Shown: piece by piece, positions 42,246 to 50,301 of the stretch
Numbering within the stretch: the stretch's first letter is position 1
Layout: each line of letters opens with the position of its first letter
Assembly: GCA_963781665.1 (NCBI GenBank)
Contig: CAWAGA010000002.1
Span: 1 to 64,000 of the forward strand
DNA: 64,000 nt
From: JAJYIW01 sp963781665
GTDB lineage: Bacteria; Chloroflexota; Anaerolineae; Anaerolineales; Anaerolineaceae
Reading direction: 5' to 3'
Notes under the pieces: model-generated
The model's input: the letters and a program-made list of their open reading frames with translations, nothing else
What the model was told of the DNA's origin: nothing
Database searches by the model: none
Translations under genes and position numbers: made by a program

Positions 42246-43346
42246 ATGAGCTCATTTACTCAAGCTAAAACGGAAGCCAGGCGTATCCCTCTCCGGCGTT
42301 CGTGGTGGGTATCAGTTTTATTTTCCCTTTTTGCCCTCCTGTTTGTGTACTGGCTTTTTAACCTGGTGATTGGTGGGCGCTGTGATGGCCAATGCGTTGT
42401 CGATACGCTGAAGCAATCGTTTTATTGGGCGACGCCGATCACATTTGCCGCTTTGACCGGTTTGCTCTGCGAACGCTCGGGTATTGTCAATATCGGCATC
42501 GAAGGCCAGATGTTGATGGCCGCGATGGTCGGTTATGGCGTCAACCTCTTCGTTTTTCAATCGCTCAAGGTCTCGATTGACCCTGCTACAGCTGGAATGA
42601 TCAGCCGCTGGGTGGCAATGTTTGCCGGGGTTGTATCAAGTGTCCTTCTAGGGTGGCTGTTGGCCGTGATCTCTATCAAATACAAAACTGACCAGATCAT
42701 TGGAGGTACAGTTATCTATATCCTGGCATTGGGGATCACCGGATACACGTACTGGCGCTATTTATCCCAAAACCTGCCTGCAGGGCCGGGAACCTTCCCC
42801 AAGCTGATCATCCCGGGGTTGAGCCAGATACCAATTATCGGGCAAATCATATTCACTCACCAGCCGTTGACCTTCATCATGCTAGTCCTGGTCATCCTGA
42901 TTCATTATGCCTTATTCTATACTCCCTGGGGCTTGAGAGTGCGAGCGGTTGGAGAACACCCAAGAGCTGCCGATACCCTGGGGATCGACGTTCATAAAAC
43001 CCGCTACATCAGCACCTTGTTGGGTAGTGTGTTGGCCGGGTTAGGCGGTGTCTGGTTCACCCTCGAAGCCGTCGATGTCTTCAACCCGGGTATGACCAGC
43101 GGTTTAGGATTTATCGGTTTGGCAGCCATGATTTTTGGAAAGTGGAAACCATTTGGAGCTCTTTTAGGTGCGTTGATTTTTGGGCTTGGTTCGAGTGTGA
43201 CTACCACCGTGAGCATCTTCCGCCCAGATATCCCTTCTCGGATCCCGCAAATGCTGCCATACGTATTAACGATAATCGTTTTGACGGGTGTGATCGGACG
43301 GGCAGTTCCACCGGCTGCAGAGAATAAAGTCTACGAAAAACAATAA
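42246..43346 (+). CDS. Nucleoside ABC transporter permease 2
   Basis: A 366-aa BPD_transp_2 permease (NupC/YufQ type). Motifs: GLLCERSGIVNIGIEGQMLMAAM and DQIIGGTVIYILALGITGY in the first half; GEHPRAADTLGIDVHKTRYISTLLGSVLAGLGG and FIGLAAMIFGKWKPFGALLGALIFG in the second. GGGAGG lies just before ATG 42246, 3 nt after permease 1. Last gene of the BMP operon; forms the membrane heterodimer with permease 1. Confidence 0.94.
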   Translation: MSSFTQAKTEARRIPLRRSWWVSVLFSLFALLFVYWLFNLVIGGRCDGQCVVDTLKQSFYWATPITFAALTGLLCERSGIVNIGIEGQMLMAAMVGYGVNLFVFQSLKVSIDPATAGMISRWVAMFAGVVSSVLLGWLLAVISIKYKTDQIIGGTVIYILALGITGYTYWRYLSQNLPAGPGTFPKLIIPGLSQIPIIGQIIFTHQPLTFIMLVLVILIHYALFYTPWGLRVRAVGEHPRAADTLGIDVHKTRYISTLLGSVLAGLGGVWFTLEAVDVFNPGMTSGLGFIGLAAMIFGKWKPFGALLGALIFGLGSSVTTTVSIFRPDIPSRIPQMLPYVLTIIVLTGVIGRAVPPAAENKVYEKQ

Positions 43347-43448
43347 GCGTTGAGTTTAAATCAGGTCGAATCGAGACAAGATAGTCCCAATTCGACCGGG
43401 TAGGTATTATCATCGGGGTACAAATAACACCGAAGATTATCTTGGGTA

Positions 43449-43476
43449 TTGGATTCGGTTTTCATGGTTATATAAT
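43449..43476 (+). promoter_or_regulatory. Promoter of the ABC-2 exporter operon
   Basis: TTGGAT, 16 nt, TATAAT. It lies within the 256-nt gap between the two ABC operons, leaving a leader of about 120 nt. The gap also holds an 8-bp inverted repeat GGTCGAAT/ATTCGACC near 43367-43401, without a T run. Confidence 0.6.
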
Positions 43477-43602
43477 ATTATCGTTTTCAGGATGGTAATA
43501 TTTGTTCTAATTTATTGGTTGAATAAAGCAATCTGATTGGCCTCAAATCCATCCTGGATTGATGGACTGGTAAAATATATGCTGTACGCGAAAGGGCAAA
43601 AC

Positions 43603-44508
43603 ATGGCTGCTGTTGAATTATCTCATGTCGTTAAATCATTCGGTCCAAAACGAGCGGTCGACGACGTCTCTTTTTCTGTTGATAAGGGTGAAATTTTCGG
43701 TTTGTTAGGACCCAATGGCGCCGGAAAAACCACCACCATCCGTATCCTCCTCGACATTTTCAAAGCCGACCAGGGCAGCGCTTCGATCCTGGGTGGTCCT
43801 ATGACCGAGATGAAAAAGAATCGGATTGGTTACCTTCCTGAAGAGCGCGGCCTTTACCAGGATATCCAACTCGAACGCTGCCTGACGTACCTGGCATCGC
43901 TCAAAGGCCTCACTCCGGCAGACACTCACCAGCGTTTGACATCCTACCTGGAACGGTTCGACCTGGTCGATTACCGCCGAAAAAAACTCAAGGAACTCAG
44001 CAAGGGTATGCAGCAAAAAGCGCAGTTGATCGCGACCTTGATCCACGAGCCTGAGATCATCATCGTCGATGAGCCATTCAGCTCCCTGGATCCGGTCAAC
44101 ACCCAGATGGTCAAAGACATCTTACGTGAAGAGCGCAACCGTGGAAAGACAATTTTAATGAGCACCCATCAAATGCACCAGGTTGAAGAGTTGTGCGACC
44201 GGCTGGTGTTAATCAACCACGGCAAAACAGTTTTGTATGGCTCCTTAGATGAGATCCGCAAGCGCTTTTCTACCCACGACCTGTTAGTGCGGGCTCCCGA
44301 AGGCCTTCCTGCATCGATTGCAGGAGTCCAAAGGATGTATACAGTCAATGGTTCGACCCGCCTGGAGTTGGCTGCCGGGATAACCCCCCAAATTGTTCTG
44401 AAAGAATTGGTTAATCTCAATATCAACCTGGAACAGTTCGAGATTGCCGTGCCAACACTGGATGAGATTTTCATCAAAGTGGTCCAGGGGGTGGGAGAAC
44501 CGGCATGA
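43603..44508 (+). CDS. ABC-2 type exporter ATP-binding protein (NatA/YhaQ-like)
   Basis: A 301-aa single NBD: AVELSHVVKSFGPKRAVDDVSF, Walker A GPNGAGKTTTIRILL, Q-loop YLPEERGLYQD, signature LSKGMQQKAQLIATL (S-K-G-M instead of S-G-G-Q, as in NatA-type), Walker B IIIVDEPFSSLDP and the H-loop STHQM. The C-terminal 90 residues resemble the DUF4162 tail of exporter ATPases. ATG 43603 follows AAAGGG; the frame is open from TTG 43537, but that extension is not conserved-looking. Overlaps the next gene by 4 nt. Confidence 0.93.
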   Translation: MAAVELSHVVKSFGPKRAVDDVSFSVDKGEIFGLLGPNGAGKTTTIRILLDIFKADQGSASILGGPMTEMKKNRIGYLPEERGLYQDIQLERCLTYLASLKGLTPADTHQRLTSYLERFDLVDYRRKKLKELSKGMQQKAQLIATLIHEPEIIIVDEPFSSLDPVNTQMVKDILREERNRGKTILMSTHQMHQVEELCDRLVLINHGKTVLYGSLDEIRKRFSTHDLLVRAPEGLPASIAGVQRMYTVNGSTRLELAAGITPQIVLKELVNLNINLEQFEIAVPTLDEIFIKVVQGVGEPA

Positions 44509-45707
44509 ATAAGTTCTTTCAAGTATTCAAGTATGAATATGGACGACACGTCCTACGAAAGCGGTTTATTTTTGCCTTGCTGAGTGTGCCGATCATGATT
44601 GCCGTGTTGATGGTGGTATCAATCATGGCCAGTGTCTTATCGATCAACACGGATCCGATCGGCTACGTCGACCAATCCGGATTGCTTGCCCATCCGGTTC
44701 AGCTGCCTCCTTCAACCGACCTGTTTTCACCCCAGGCGAAAATCCTTCCATTTACCGATGAAGCCAGCGCTAAGGCTGCTCTCGAAAGCGGATCGATCCA
44801 GGCTTACTACGTCTTGGATCCAAACTACCTGCAAACGGCAGATGCCAGCCTGGTATACCTGAAAGAGCCAGATTCTTCGATCCAGGGTGAATTCCAAAAT
44901 TTCTTACGGGCTAACCTTCTCGTCAACCAGCCCCAGGACGTCGTTTCCAGGATTAATGAAGGTTCGGTTTTTACCTACCAATCGGCCGATGGTAGTAAAA
45001 GTTTGGCTGGTTCAGCCTGGTTCAATATCCTGGTGCCGATTGTCGCCGGACTGCTTTTCATCATCGTCATCTTGACCAGCGGCGGTTACCTCTTACGGGC
45101 TGTGGTCGAAGAAAAAGAAAACCGGACGATCGAGATCATTGTCACGTCTATTTCTCCGGGCCAATTAATGGCAGGTAAGATTACCGGCAACATAGCAGTT
45201 GGCCTGACCCAGATCCTTGCCTGGGGAGGTTTCATCGGGATATTCCTGCTGGTAGGACGCAGTCATTTTCAATGGATCCAGCAATTACAGATCAGCGGGA
45301 GCTTCGTGGTGCTGATGGTTCTGACGTTGATCCCGGCCTTTATCCTGGTGGCGTCGTTGATGGCTGCTATTGGATCGACCACAACCGAGACGCGCGAAGC
45401 CGAACAAATCTCAGGCATTTTCAGCCTGCCGATCACCATCCCTTACATGCTTTCGGTGCCGATCATCTCGAACCCGAATAGCCCGCTTTCGCTCTTTTTA
45501 AGTTTCTTCCCTTTGACTGCCCCGGCGACGTTAACTCTGCGAGCTGCGTTCGCCGATATTCCTTTGTGGCAAGAAGCCCTCAATGTCGAAATCCTGATTT
45601 TGTTTGCAGCTGGAGGAGTCTGGCTGGCATCCAGGACTTTCAGATTGGGAATGCTTCGTTATGGCAAACGCATCGCCTGGCGTGAAATTTTTAGCAAGGC
45701 TGGTTGA
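44505..45707 (+). CDS. ABC-2 type permease (NatB/YhaP-like) 1
   Basis: A 400-aa membrane protein with one N-terminal TM (about 24-46), a large extracellular domain (about 50-170) and five or six C-terminal TMs. The ABC-2_membrane_3 signature EEKENRTIEIIVTSISPGQLMAGKI is present. With its ATPase and second permease it resembles NatAB / YhaQP sodium or drug exporters; the substrate is not predictable. Its start overlaps the ATPase stop (ATGA). Confidence 0.92.
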   Translation: MNKFFQVFKYEYGRHVLRKRFIFALLSVPIMIAVLMVVSIMASVLSINTDPIGYVDQSGLLAHPVQLPPSTDLFSPQAKILPFTDEASAKAALESGSIQAYYVLDPNYLQTADASLVYLKEPDSSIQGEFQNFLRANLLVNQPQDVVSRINEGSVFTYQSADGSKSLAGSAWFNILVPIVAGLLFIIVILTSGGYLLRAVVEEKENRTIEIIVTSISPGQLMAGKITGNIAVGLTQILAWGGFIGIFLLVGRSHFQWIQQLQISGSFVVLMVLTLIPAFILVASLMAAIGSTTTETREAEQISGIFSLPITIPYMLSVPIISNPNSPLSLFLSFFPLTAPATLTLRAAFADIPLWQEALNVEILILFAAGGVWLASRTFRLGMLRYGKRIAWREIFSKAG

Positions 45708-45709
45708 TC

Positions 45710-46942
45710 ATGAATAAGACATTAGTAATTTTGAAAAACGAATTTATCAATACCGTCACTCGCCGGTCATTTATCATCACCTTAATCCTGGTCCCTCTGG
45801 TAGGTTTCCTGATCACCCTGTTTATATCGGGTAATAACGGCTCTTCGTCGAATATCATCAACCAGATTATCTCTTCACCGGGGCAAAAAGCGGTCGAAGG
45901 GTATGTCGACGAGTCTGGCATCATCAAATCCATCCCGGATTGGCTGGACCAAACTTCGTTAATTGCATTTCCAGGCCAGCAAGCTGCCCAAAATGCCCTG
46001 CAGGAAGGGAAGATCACCGGCTACTACGTCGTTCAGAATGACTACCTCAGCACTGGAGACGTCCTTTATGTGCGGCAGGACTATAACCCGCTTTCAAACG
46101 TCTCCCTATCGGGCGCCTTCGATGCCTTAATCCGCTACAACCTGCTGGATGGAAACCAGGCATTGCTGTCGCGGATCGATAACCCGCTGAAGCTTCAATC
46201 CGTCAGCCTTGAGCCTTCCATCCCTCAGCGCGAGCAGAACAACCCGTTGACCTATTTCTTGCCTTACATCGTCACCATGCTGTTCTACATCGTCATTCTC
46301 ACGGCAGCCAGTTTGATGTTAAACAGCGTTACCACTGAAAAACAAAACCGGATGATGGAGATCTTGATGTCGTCGATCACCCCAGGCCAAATGCTAACTG
46401 GGAAGATCATTGCCCTGGGCCTGGTCGGACTCCTGCAGACGGTCGTGTGGATGGGGGCAGGATACGCAATGCTGATCATGGGACAAACATCTTTCAATCT
46501 GTCGGCAGCATTTCAACTGCCCTTCTCGGTCTTGATCTGGGGCGTGGTGTTTTTCCTGCTGGGTTATGCCATCTACGCCAGCTTCATGGCAGGTGTTGGC
46601 GCCCTGGTGCCTAACTTACGGGAAGCATCTCAAGCCACTACTTTCATGGTAATTCCTCTGGTCATCCCGCTTATCCTGCTAAACATGCTGATCAGCGAGC
46701 CGAATGGTGCAGTTTCGACCTTTCTCAGCCTGTTCCCATTGACCTCCCCGGTCTCAATGATGACGCGCCTGTCAGCTGGCACAGTGCCTACCTGGCAACT
46801 GTTCCTGGCGGTCGCCATCCTGGCAGGCAGCGCCTTCGTGATCCTCAAAGCGGTTTCGGGCTTATTCCGAGCCCAAACCCTGCTGCAAGGCCAAACATTT
46901 AGCATGCGGGTCTTTATGAATGCGATTTTGAACAAAGGCTAA
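45710..46942 (+). CDS. ABC-2 type permease (NatB/YhaP-like) 2
   Basis: A 410-aa paralogue of permease 1 with the same topology and the signature TTEKQNRMMEILMSSITPGQMLTGKI. The two would form a heterodimer. ATG 45710 is preferred over TTG 45704, which overlaps the previous stop; AAGG lies upstream of both. Third gene of the operon. Confidence 0.92.
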   Translation: MNKTLVILKNEFINTVTRRSFIITLILVPLVGFLITLFISGNNGSSSNIINQIISSPGQKAVEGYVDESGIIKSIPDWLDQTSLIAFPGQQAAQNALQEGKITGYYVVQNDYLSTGDVLYVRQDYNPLSNVSLSGAFDALIRYNLLDGNQALLSRIDNPLKLQSVSLEPSIPQREQNNPLTYFLPYIVTMLFYIVILTAASLMLNSVTTEKQNRMMEILMSSITPGQMLTGKIIALGLVGLLQTVVWMGAGYAMLIMGQTSFNLSAAFQLPFSVLIWGVVFFLLGYAIYASFMAGVGALVPNLREASQATTFMVIPLVIPLILLNMLISEPNGAVSTFLSLFPLTSPVSMMTRLSAGTVPTWQLFLAVAILAGSAFVILKAVSGLFRAQTLLQGQTFSMRVFMNAILNKG

Positions 46943-47113
46943 GAAATTGAATTTAAGGTAGAATATCCGTAACGGTCTTGCTAATTTTAATAACCAATGC
47001 CAACAAACAGGGAACAACGCCGGGAAAATGGACGTCTTTAAGTAGGCGGTTTTACACTTTCTAGATGCCGCCTCGAGCCGAAAATTCCGCTATGCACAAT
47101 GAGGAGAAGAGCC

Positions 47114-48253
47114 ATGAGGAAGTTTCGAGTACTTGCTTCATTACTGATCACAACTACGCTGTTGTTGGCTGCCTGTAATTTTCCTCGGCCGACGGCCACC
47201 CCCCTTGCTGGTGGAGAATCAAGCATCCAGACCGTGGCAGCAATGACGGTAGAAGCCCTGCTGACGTCCGACGCACCGACTGGCACCACTGCAGCTCCTG
47301 AGGCATCGCTCACGCCGATGCCCACCAACACACCTAACCCGTCCGAACCAACGCCAACTGCGACGATAACGGCCACCCCCCAAAACACAAATACGCCGGA
47401 AACGCCCTGTGATCGCGCCGCATTTGTCGGTGAATCAATTCCAGACGGCACGGAAATTTCAGCCGATGGCCAATTCACCAAGGTTTGGACCTTGAAAAAT
47501 AACGGCACCTGCACCTGGAATTCCAGTTATTCATTGGTATTCGTCAAGGGATCCGCCATGACCAGTGTCGCATCGAAACAGCTAACCAGCGGAACGGTCG
47601 CGCCTGGGGAGACGATCCAGATCCCGATCGACCTGACGGCGCCCTCAACGGCTGGCACTTATCGCGGCGATTGGATGCTGCGGAATTCATCTGGAGTCTT
47701 ATTTGGCCTGGGTGATGCCGCTGATGAGACTTTCTGGGTCTCGATTAAAGATACCGGGAGCAAAATTTCCTTTTTCATCGATAATATGTGTTCTGCCCAA
47801 TGGAGCAGCTCAGCCGGTGATTTGCCCTGCCCGGGTAAATCTAAAGACGCCAAAGGCTTTGTCATCCGCCAGGATGCGCCCAAATTGCAAAATAACACAA
47901 CCGATAACGAGCCAGCGCTGTGGACCAATCCTCAAGCGACCAATGGCGGTTATATCGCCGGGAAATATCCGGCGACGACCATCAACAATGGCCAGCACTT
48001 TAAATCTGTGATCGGCTGCCTGTACGATGCCAAGAACTGCGACGTTAAGTTTTCGCTGATCTACAGCGCCGACGGCGGCGCCGACCAGGTCCTGCAAGAA
48101 TGGAACCAGACATACAGCGGTAATATAACCTCTGTCGACCTGGATCTTTCGTCGCTGGCCGGCAAATCTGTGGTATTTACTCTCAAGGTAACGGTTAATT
48201 CAGGTGCGGACCAGGCCCAGGCTTTCTGGCTCAAACCTAGACTCGAGCCCTGA
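47114..48253 (+). CDS. Lipoprotein with NBR1-type Ig-like (FW) domain
   Basis: A 379-aa surface lipoprotein. Lipobox LLAAC after the signal peptide, a Thr/Pro linker (about 60-105) and an NBR1-like Ig ('four-tryptophan') domain (about 115-215: FTKVWTLKNNGTCTW...YRGDWMLRNSSG, with the conserved Trp). A C-terminal beta domain of about 160 residues with four Cys follows (CSAQWSSSAGDLPC; CLYDAKNC), ending in WLKPRLEP. The FW domain is known from eukaryotic autophagy receptors and many bacterial surface proteins, especially Chloroflexota; its role here is unknown. ATG 47114 follows GAGGAG. Confidence 0.85.
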   Translation: MRKFRVLASLLITTTLLLAACNFPRPTATPLAGGESSIQTVAAMTVEALLTSDAPTGTTAAPEASLTPMPTNTPNPSEPTPTATITATPQNTNTPETPCDRAAFVGESIPDGTEISADGQFTKVWTLKNNGTCTWNSSYSLVFVKGSAMTSVASKQLTSGTVAPGETIQIPIDLTAPSTAGTYRGDWMLRNSSGVLFGLGDAADETFWVSIKDTGSKISFFIDNMCSAQWSSSAGDLPCPGKSKDAKGFVIRQDAPKLQNNTTDNEPALWTNPQATNGGYIAGKYPATTINNGQHFKSVIGCLYDAKNCDVKFSLIYSADGGADQVLQEWNQTYSGNITSVDLDLSSLAGKSVVFTLKVTVNSGADQAQAFWLKPRLEP

Positions 48254-48303
48254 TCCAATCCAACCAACTATCAAAAACCCATTCCATTAGTGGAGAGCTA
48301 TTT

Positions 48304-49006
48304 ATGCGTCGATTTTTTTGGTTTATCACAGCATCATTGTTACTGGTATCATGTACCGGGTCCAAATCAAGTCCGACTGCAACCAAAGATCCTCAGGCGA
48401 TCATGACCGCGGTTCAGCTAACGGTCCAATATAACCTGACTGAATTAGTCGCTTTGACCCCCTCGGCGACGGTCACTCCGACCATCACCGAAACCTTAAG
48501 CCCCAGCCCTACAACCCTCGCCTACCAGTGGGAATTCAACCCCAACCGAGCTGGCCCCGTCAGAGACCAAGTCATCTCTGCCCGACAAAGCTGAGATGTT
48601 GTCACAATCCATCCCAGATAAAACCACCTTCAATCCGGGAGCACCTTTCAAGGTTACCTGGACATTCAAGAACGTCGGTACGACGACCTGGACAACTGAA
48701 TACGCAGCAAAATTCTGGAGCGACAGCCTATTAGGTTCAGCCGCGTCCATTCCTTTTACAAAAGAAGTAAAGCCAGGTGATACGATCGATATCACCATGA
48801 ATTTCACCGCTCCGTCAAATATCGGCGCTGCCAAAAGCAGCTGGTGGCTGCAGAACCCGCAGGGTGTGAATTTTTACCCGTTCTATGTCGCGATCGAGGT
48901 GGTGAGTGCCCTGCCAACGCCACCTACGTCGACCCCTACCCTCGAACCAACTCTTACAGCAACGGTTGAGGTATCTCCCAGTACAGAAGTTTCACCAAGT
49001 CCATGA
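48304..49006 (+). CDS. NBR1-type Ig-domain lipoprotein, short form (frameshifted)
   Basis: Frame 1 (from ATG 48304) gives a signal peptide with lipobox LLVSC and a Ser/Thr/Pro linker. Frame 2 (to TGA 49006) gives an NBR1-like Ig domain (FKVTWTFKNVGTTTW...AKSSWWLQNP) and a Thr/Pro tail. The switch is at CCCC 48540-48543, as if one C were extra; the corrected reading continues smoothly (PTELAPSETKSSLPDKAE). About 233 aa joined. It is a shorter paralogue of the preceding gene and lacks its C-terminal domain. Confidence 0.8.
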
Positions 49007-49025
49007 TCGATAACGAAAGCAGCAT

Positions 49026-50162
49026 TTGACAGGAAGTATTCAGGCGACCAGGACCATAATAGACGAAGCCCACCGGCTTGGCTTCCGGTTGGCAGCCATT
49101 ACCCATCCTACCAGGCCGGCTCACCTGGATACCTTTGAGAACTGGCTGGCGCACGGCCGGCAGGCTGAGATGGGCTATCTGGAGACCGATCGGGCACGCA
49201 ACCATCGGGCAGACCCTGGCCAGGTCTTTGCCGGGGTGCAGTCGATCCTCGTGCTGGGAATCGCTTACGCCTCCCCCCAGTCCATTCCTCCACCCACTGA
49301 CGGCAGCCATTATGGCCGGGTAGCAGCATATGCTTGTGGAGACGATTATCACGAGATATTACCTGCCAGGTTAAACGCCCTGGGTGAGTTCATGTCAAAA
49401 AAAATTGGCCCGGGAACAGCCTGGCGCGGATTTACCGACACCGCTCCGATACTGGAGCGGGACCTGGCCCAAAATGCCGGCCTGGGGTGGATTGGTAAGA
49501 ACACCTGCCTGATCGATCCCCACCAGGGTTCCTACCTCTTGCTGGCGGAGCTGTTCCTCTCCATTCCACTGGATGCAGACCAACCCTTTTTCCCAGATCG
49601 CTGCGGGACGTGCACGCGCTGCATCCAGGCTTGTCCCACTGGATGTATCTTACCCGATCGAACGCTCGATGCAAGTCGCTGCATTTCGTATCTGACAATC
49701 GAAAAGAAAGGGCCAATAGATCGGGCACTGCGCCCATTAATGGGGAATTGGGTGTTCGGTTGCGATATTTGCCAGGAAGTTTGTCCCTGGAACCTGCGGT
49801 TTGCGCTGAGGGAGAGCGACCCGGCCTTTCAAGCTCGCCCTGGTGTACCTTATCCCGACCTGGTAGCGGAAATGGCATTGACACCCCAGGCTTTCAACCA
49901 GAAATTTCGCCGCAGCCCGGTCCAGCGACCTCACCGGCGTGGTTATTTGCGCAACGTAGCCATCGCTCTGGGCAATACCCACGATCCGGCTGTCGTACCT
50001 GCCCTCGAAAAAACTGTACTCAGTGATGTGGAACCCCTGGTGCGCGGCGCAGCTGCCTGGGCGCTCCACGAGATTGAAGGCGCGGAGGCTCACAGAATTC
50101 TGGCAAAAGCTGGCAGGGTAGAAACCGATGCCACTGTTCTCGCCGAAATCCAGGCCGATTAA
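49026..50162 (+). CDS. queG: Epoxyqueuosine reductase QueG
   Basis: A 378-aa cobalamin- and Fe-S-dependent enzyme that reduces epoxyqueuosine to queuosine in tRNA. DUF1730 N-terminal domain (YDDYH-like YACGDDYHEILPARL), the substrate motif DTAPILERDLAQNAGLGWIGKN, two ferredoxin-type Cys clusters (CGTCTRCIQACP and CDICQEVCP) and C-terminal HEAT-like repeats. TTG 49026 is the only start in the open frame. If one T is missing at 49025-49027, ATG 49003 would be the natural start, overlapping the lipoprotein stop (ATGA) as is common here. Queuosine genes tgt/queA are not in the window. Confidence 0.93.
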   Translation: MTGSIQATRTIIDEAHRLGFRLAAITHPTRPAHLDTFENWLAHGRQAEMGYLETDRARNHRADPGQVFAGVQSILVLGIAYASPQSIPPPTDGSHYGRVAAYACGDDYHEILPARLNALGEFMSKKIGPGTAWRGFTDTAPILERDLAQNAGLGWIGKNTCLIDPHQGSYLLLAELFLSIPLDADQPFFPDRCGTCTRCIQACPTGCILPDRTLDASRCISYLTIEKKGPIDRALRPLMGNWVFGCDICQEVCPWNLRFALRESDPAFQARPGVPYPDLVAEMALTPQAFNQKFRRSPVQRPHRRGYLRNVAIALGNTHDPAVVPALEKTVLSDVEPLVRGAAAWALHEIEGAEAHRILAKAGRVETDATVLAEIQAD

Positions 50163-50273
50163 TCCGCATCACTGCAGGCATTTAGAATTTCAACAGCCTA
50201 GAATAGTCCTGATGCAGTCGCTGGTTGTTTTATTTCCGAGGATTTAACCAATAAATATGTGGCTTCGCCCTGT

Positions 50274-50279
50274 TATAAT
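50274..50279 (+). promoter_or_regulatory. Probable -10 box of tex
   Basis: TATAAT lies 22 nt before ATG 50302. No clear -35 hexamer or SD sequence is visible. Confidence 0.4.
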
Positions 50280-50301
50280 TTAGGACCTTATATCGATACC
50301 C

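Noticed and set aside
43537..43602. N-terminal extension of the exporter ATPase from TTG 43537
   Set aside because: The NBD begins at AVELSHVV; ATG 43603 has a good SD and the extension has none.
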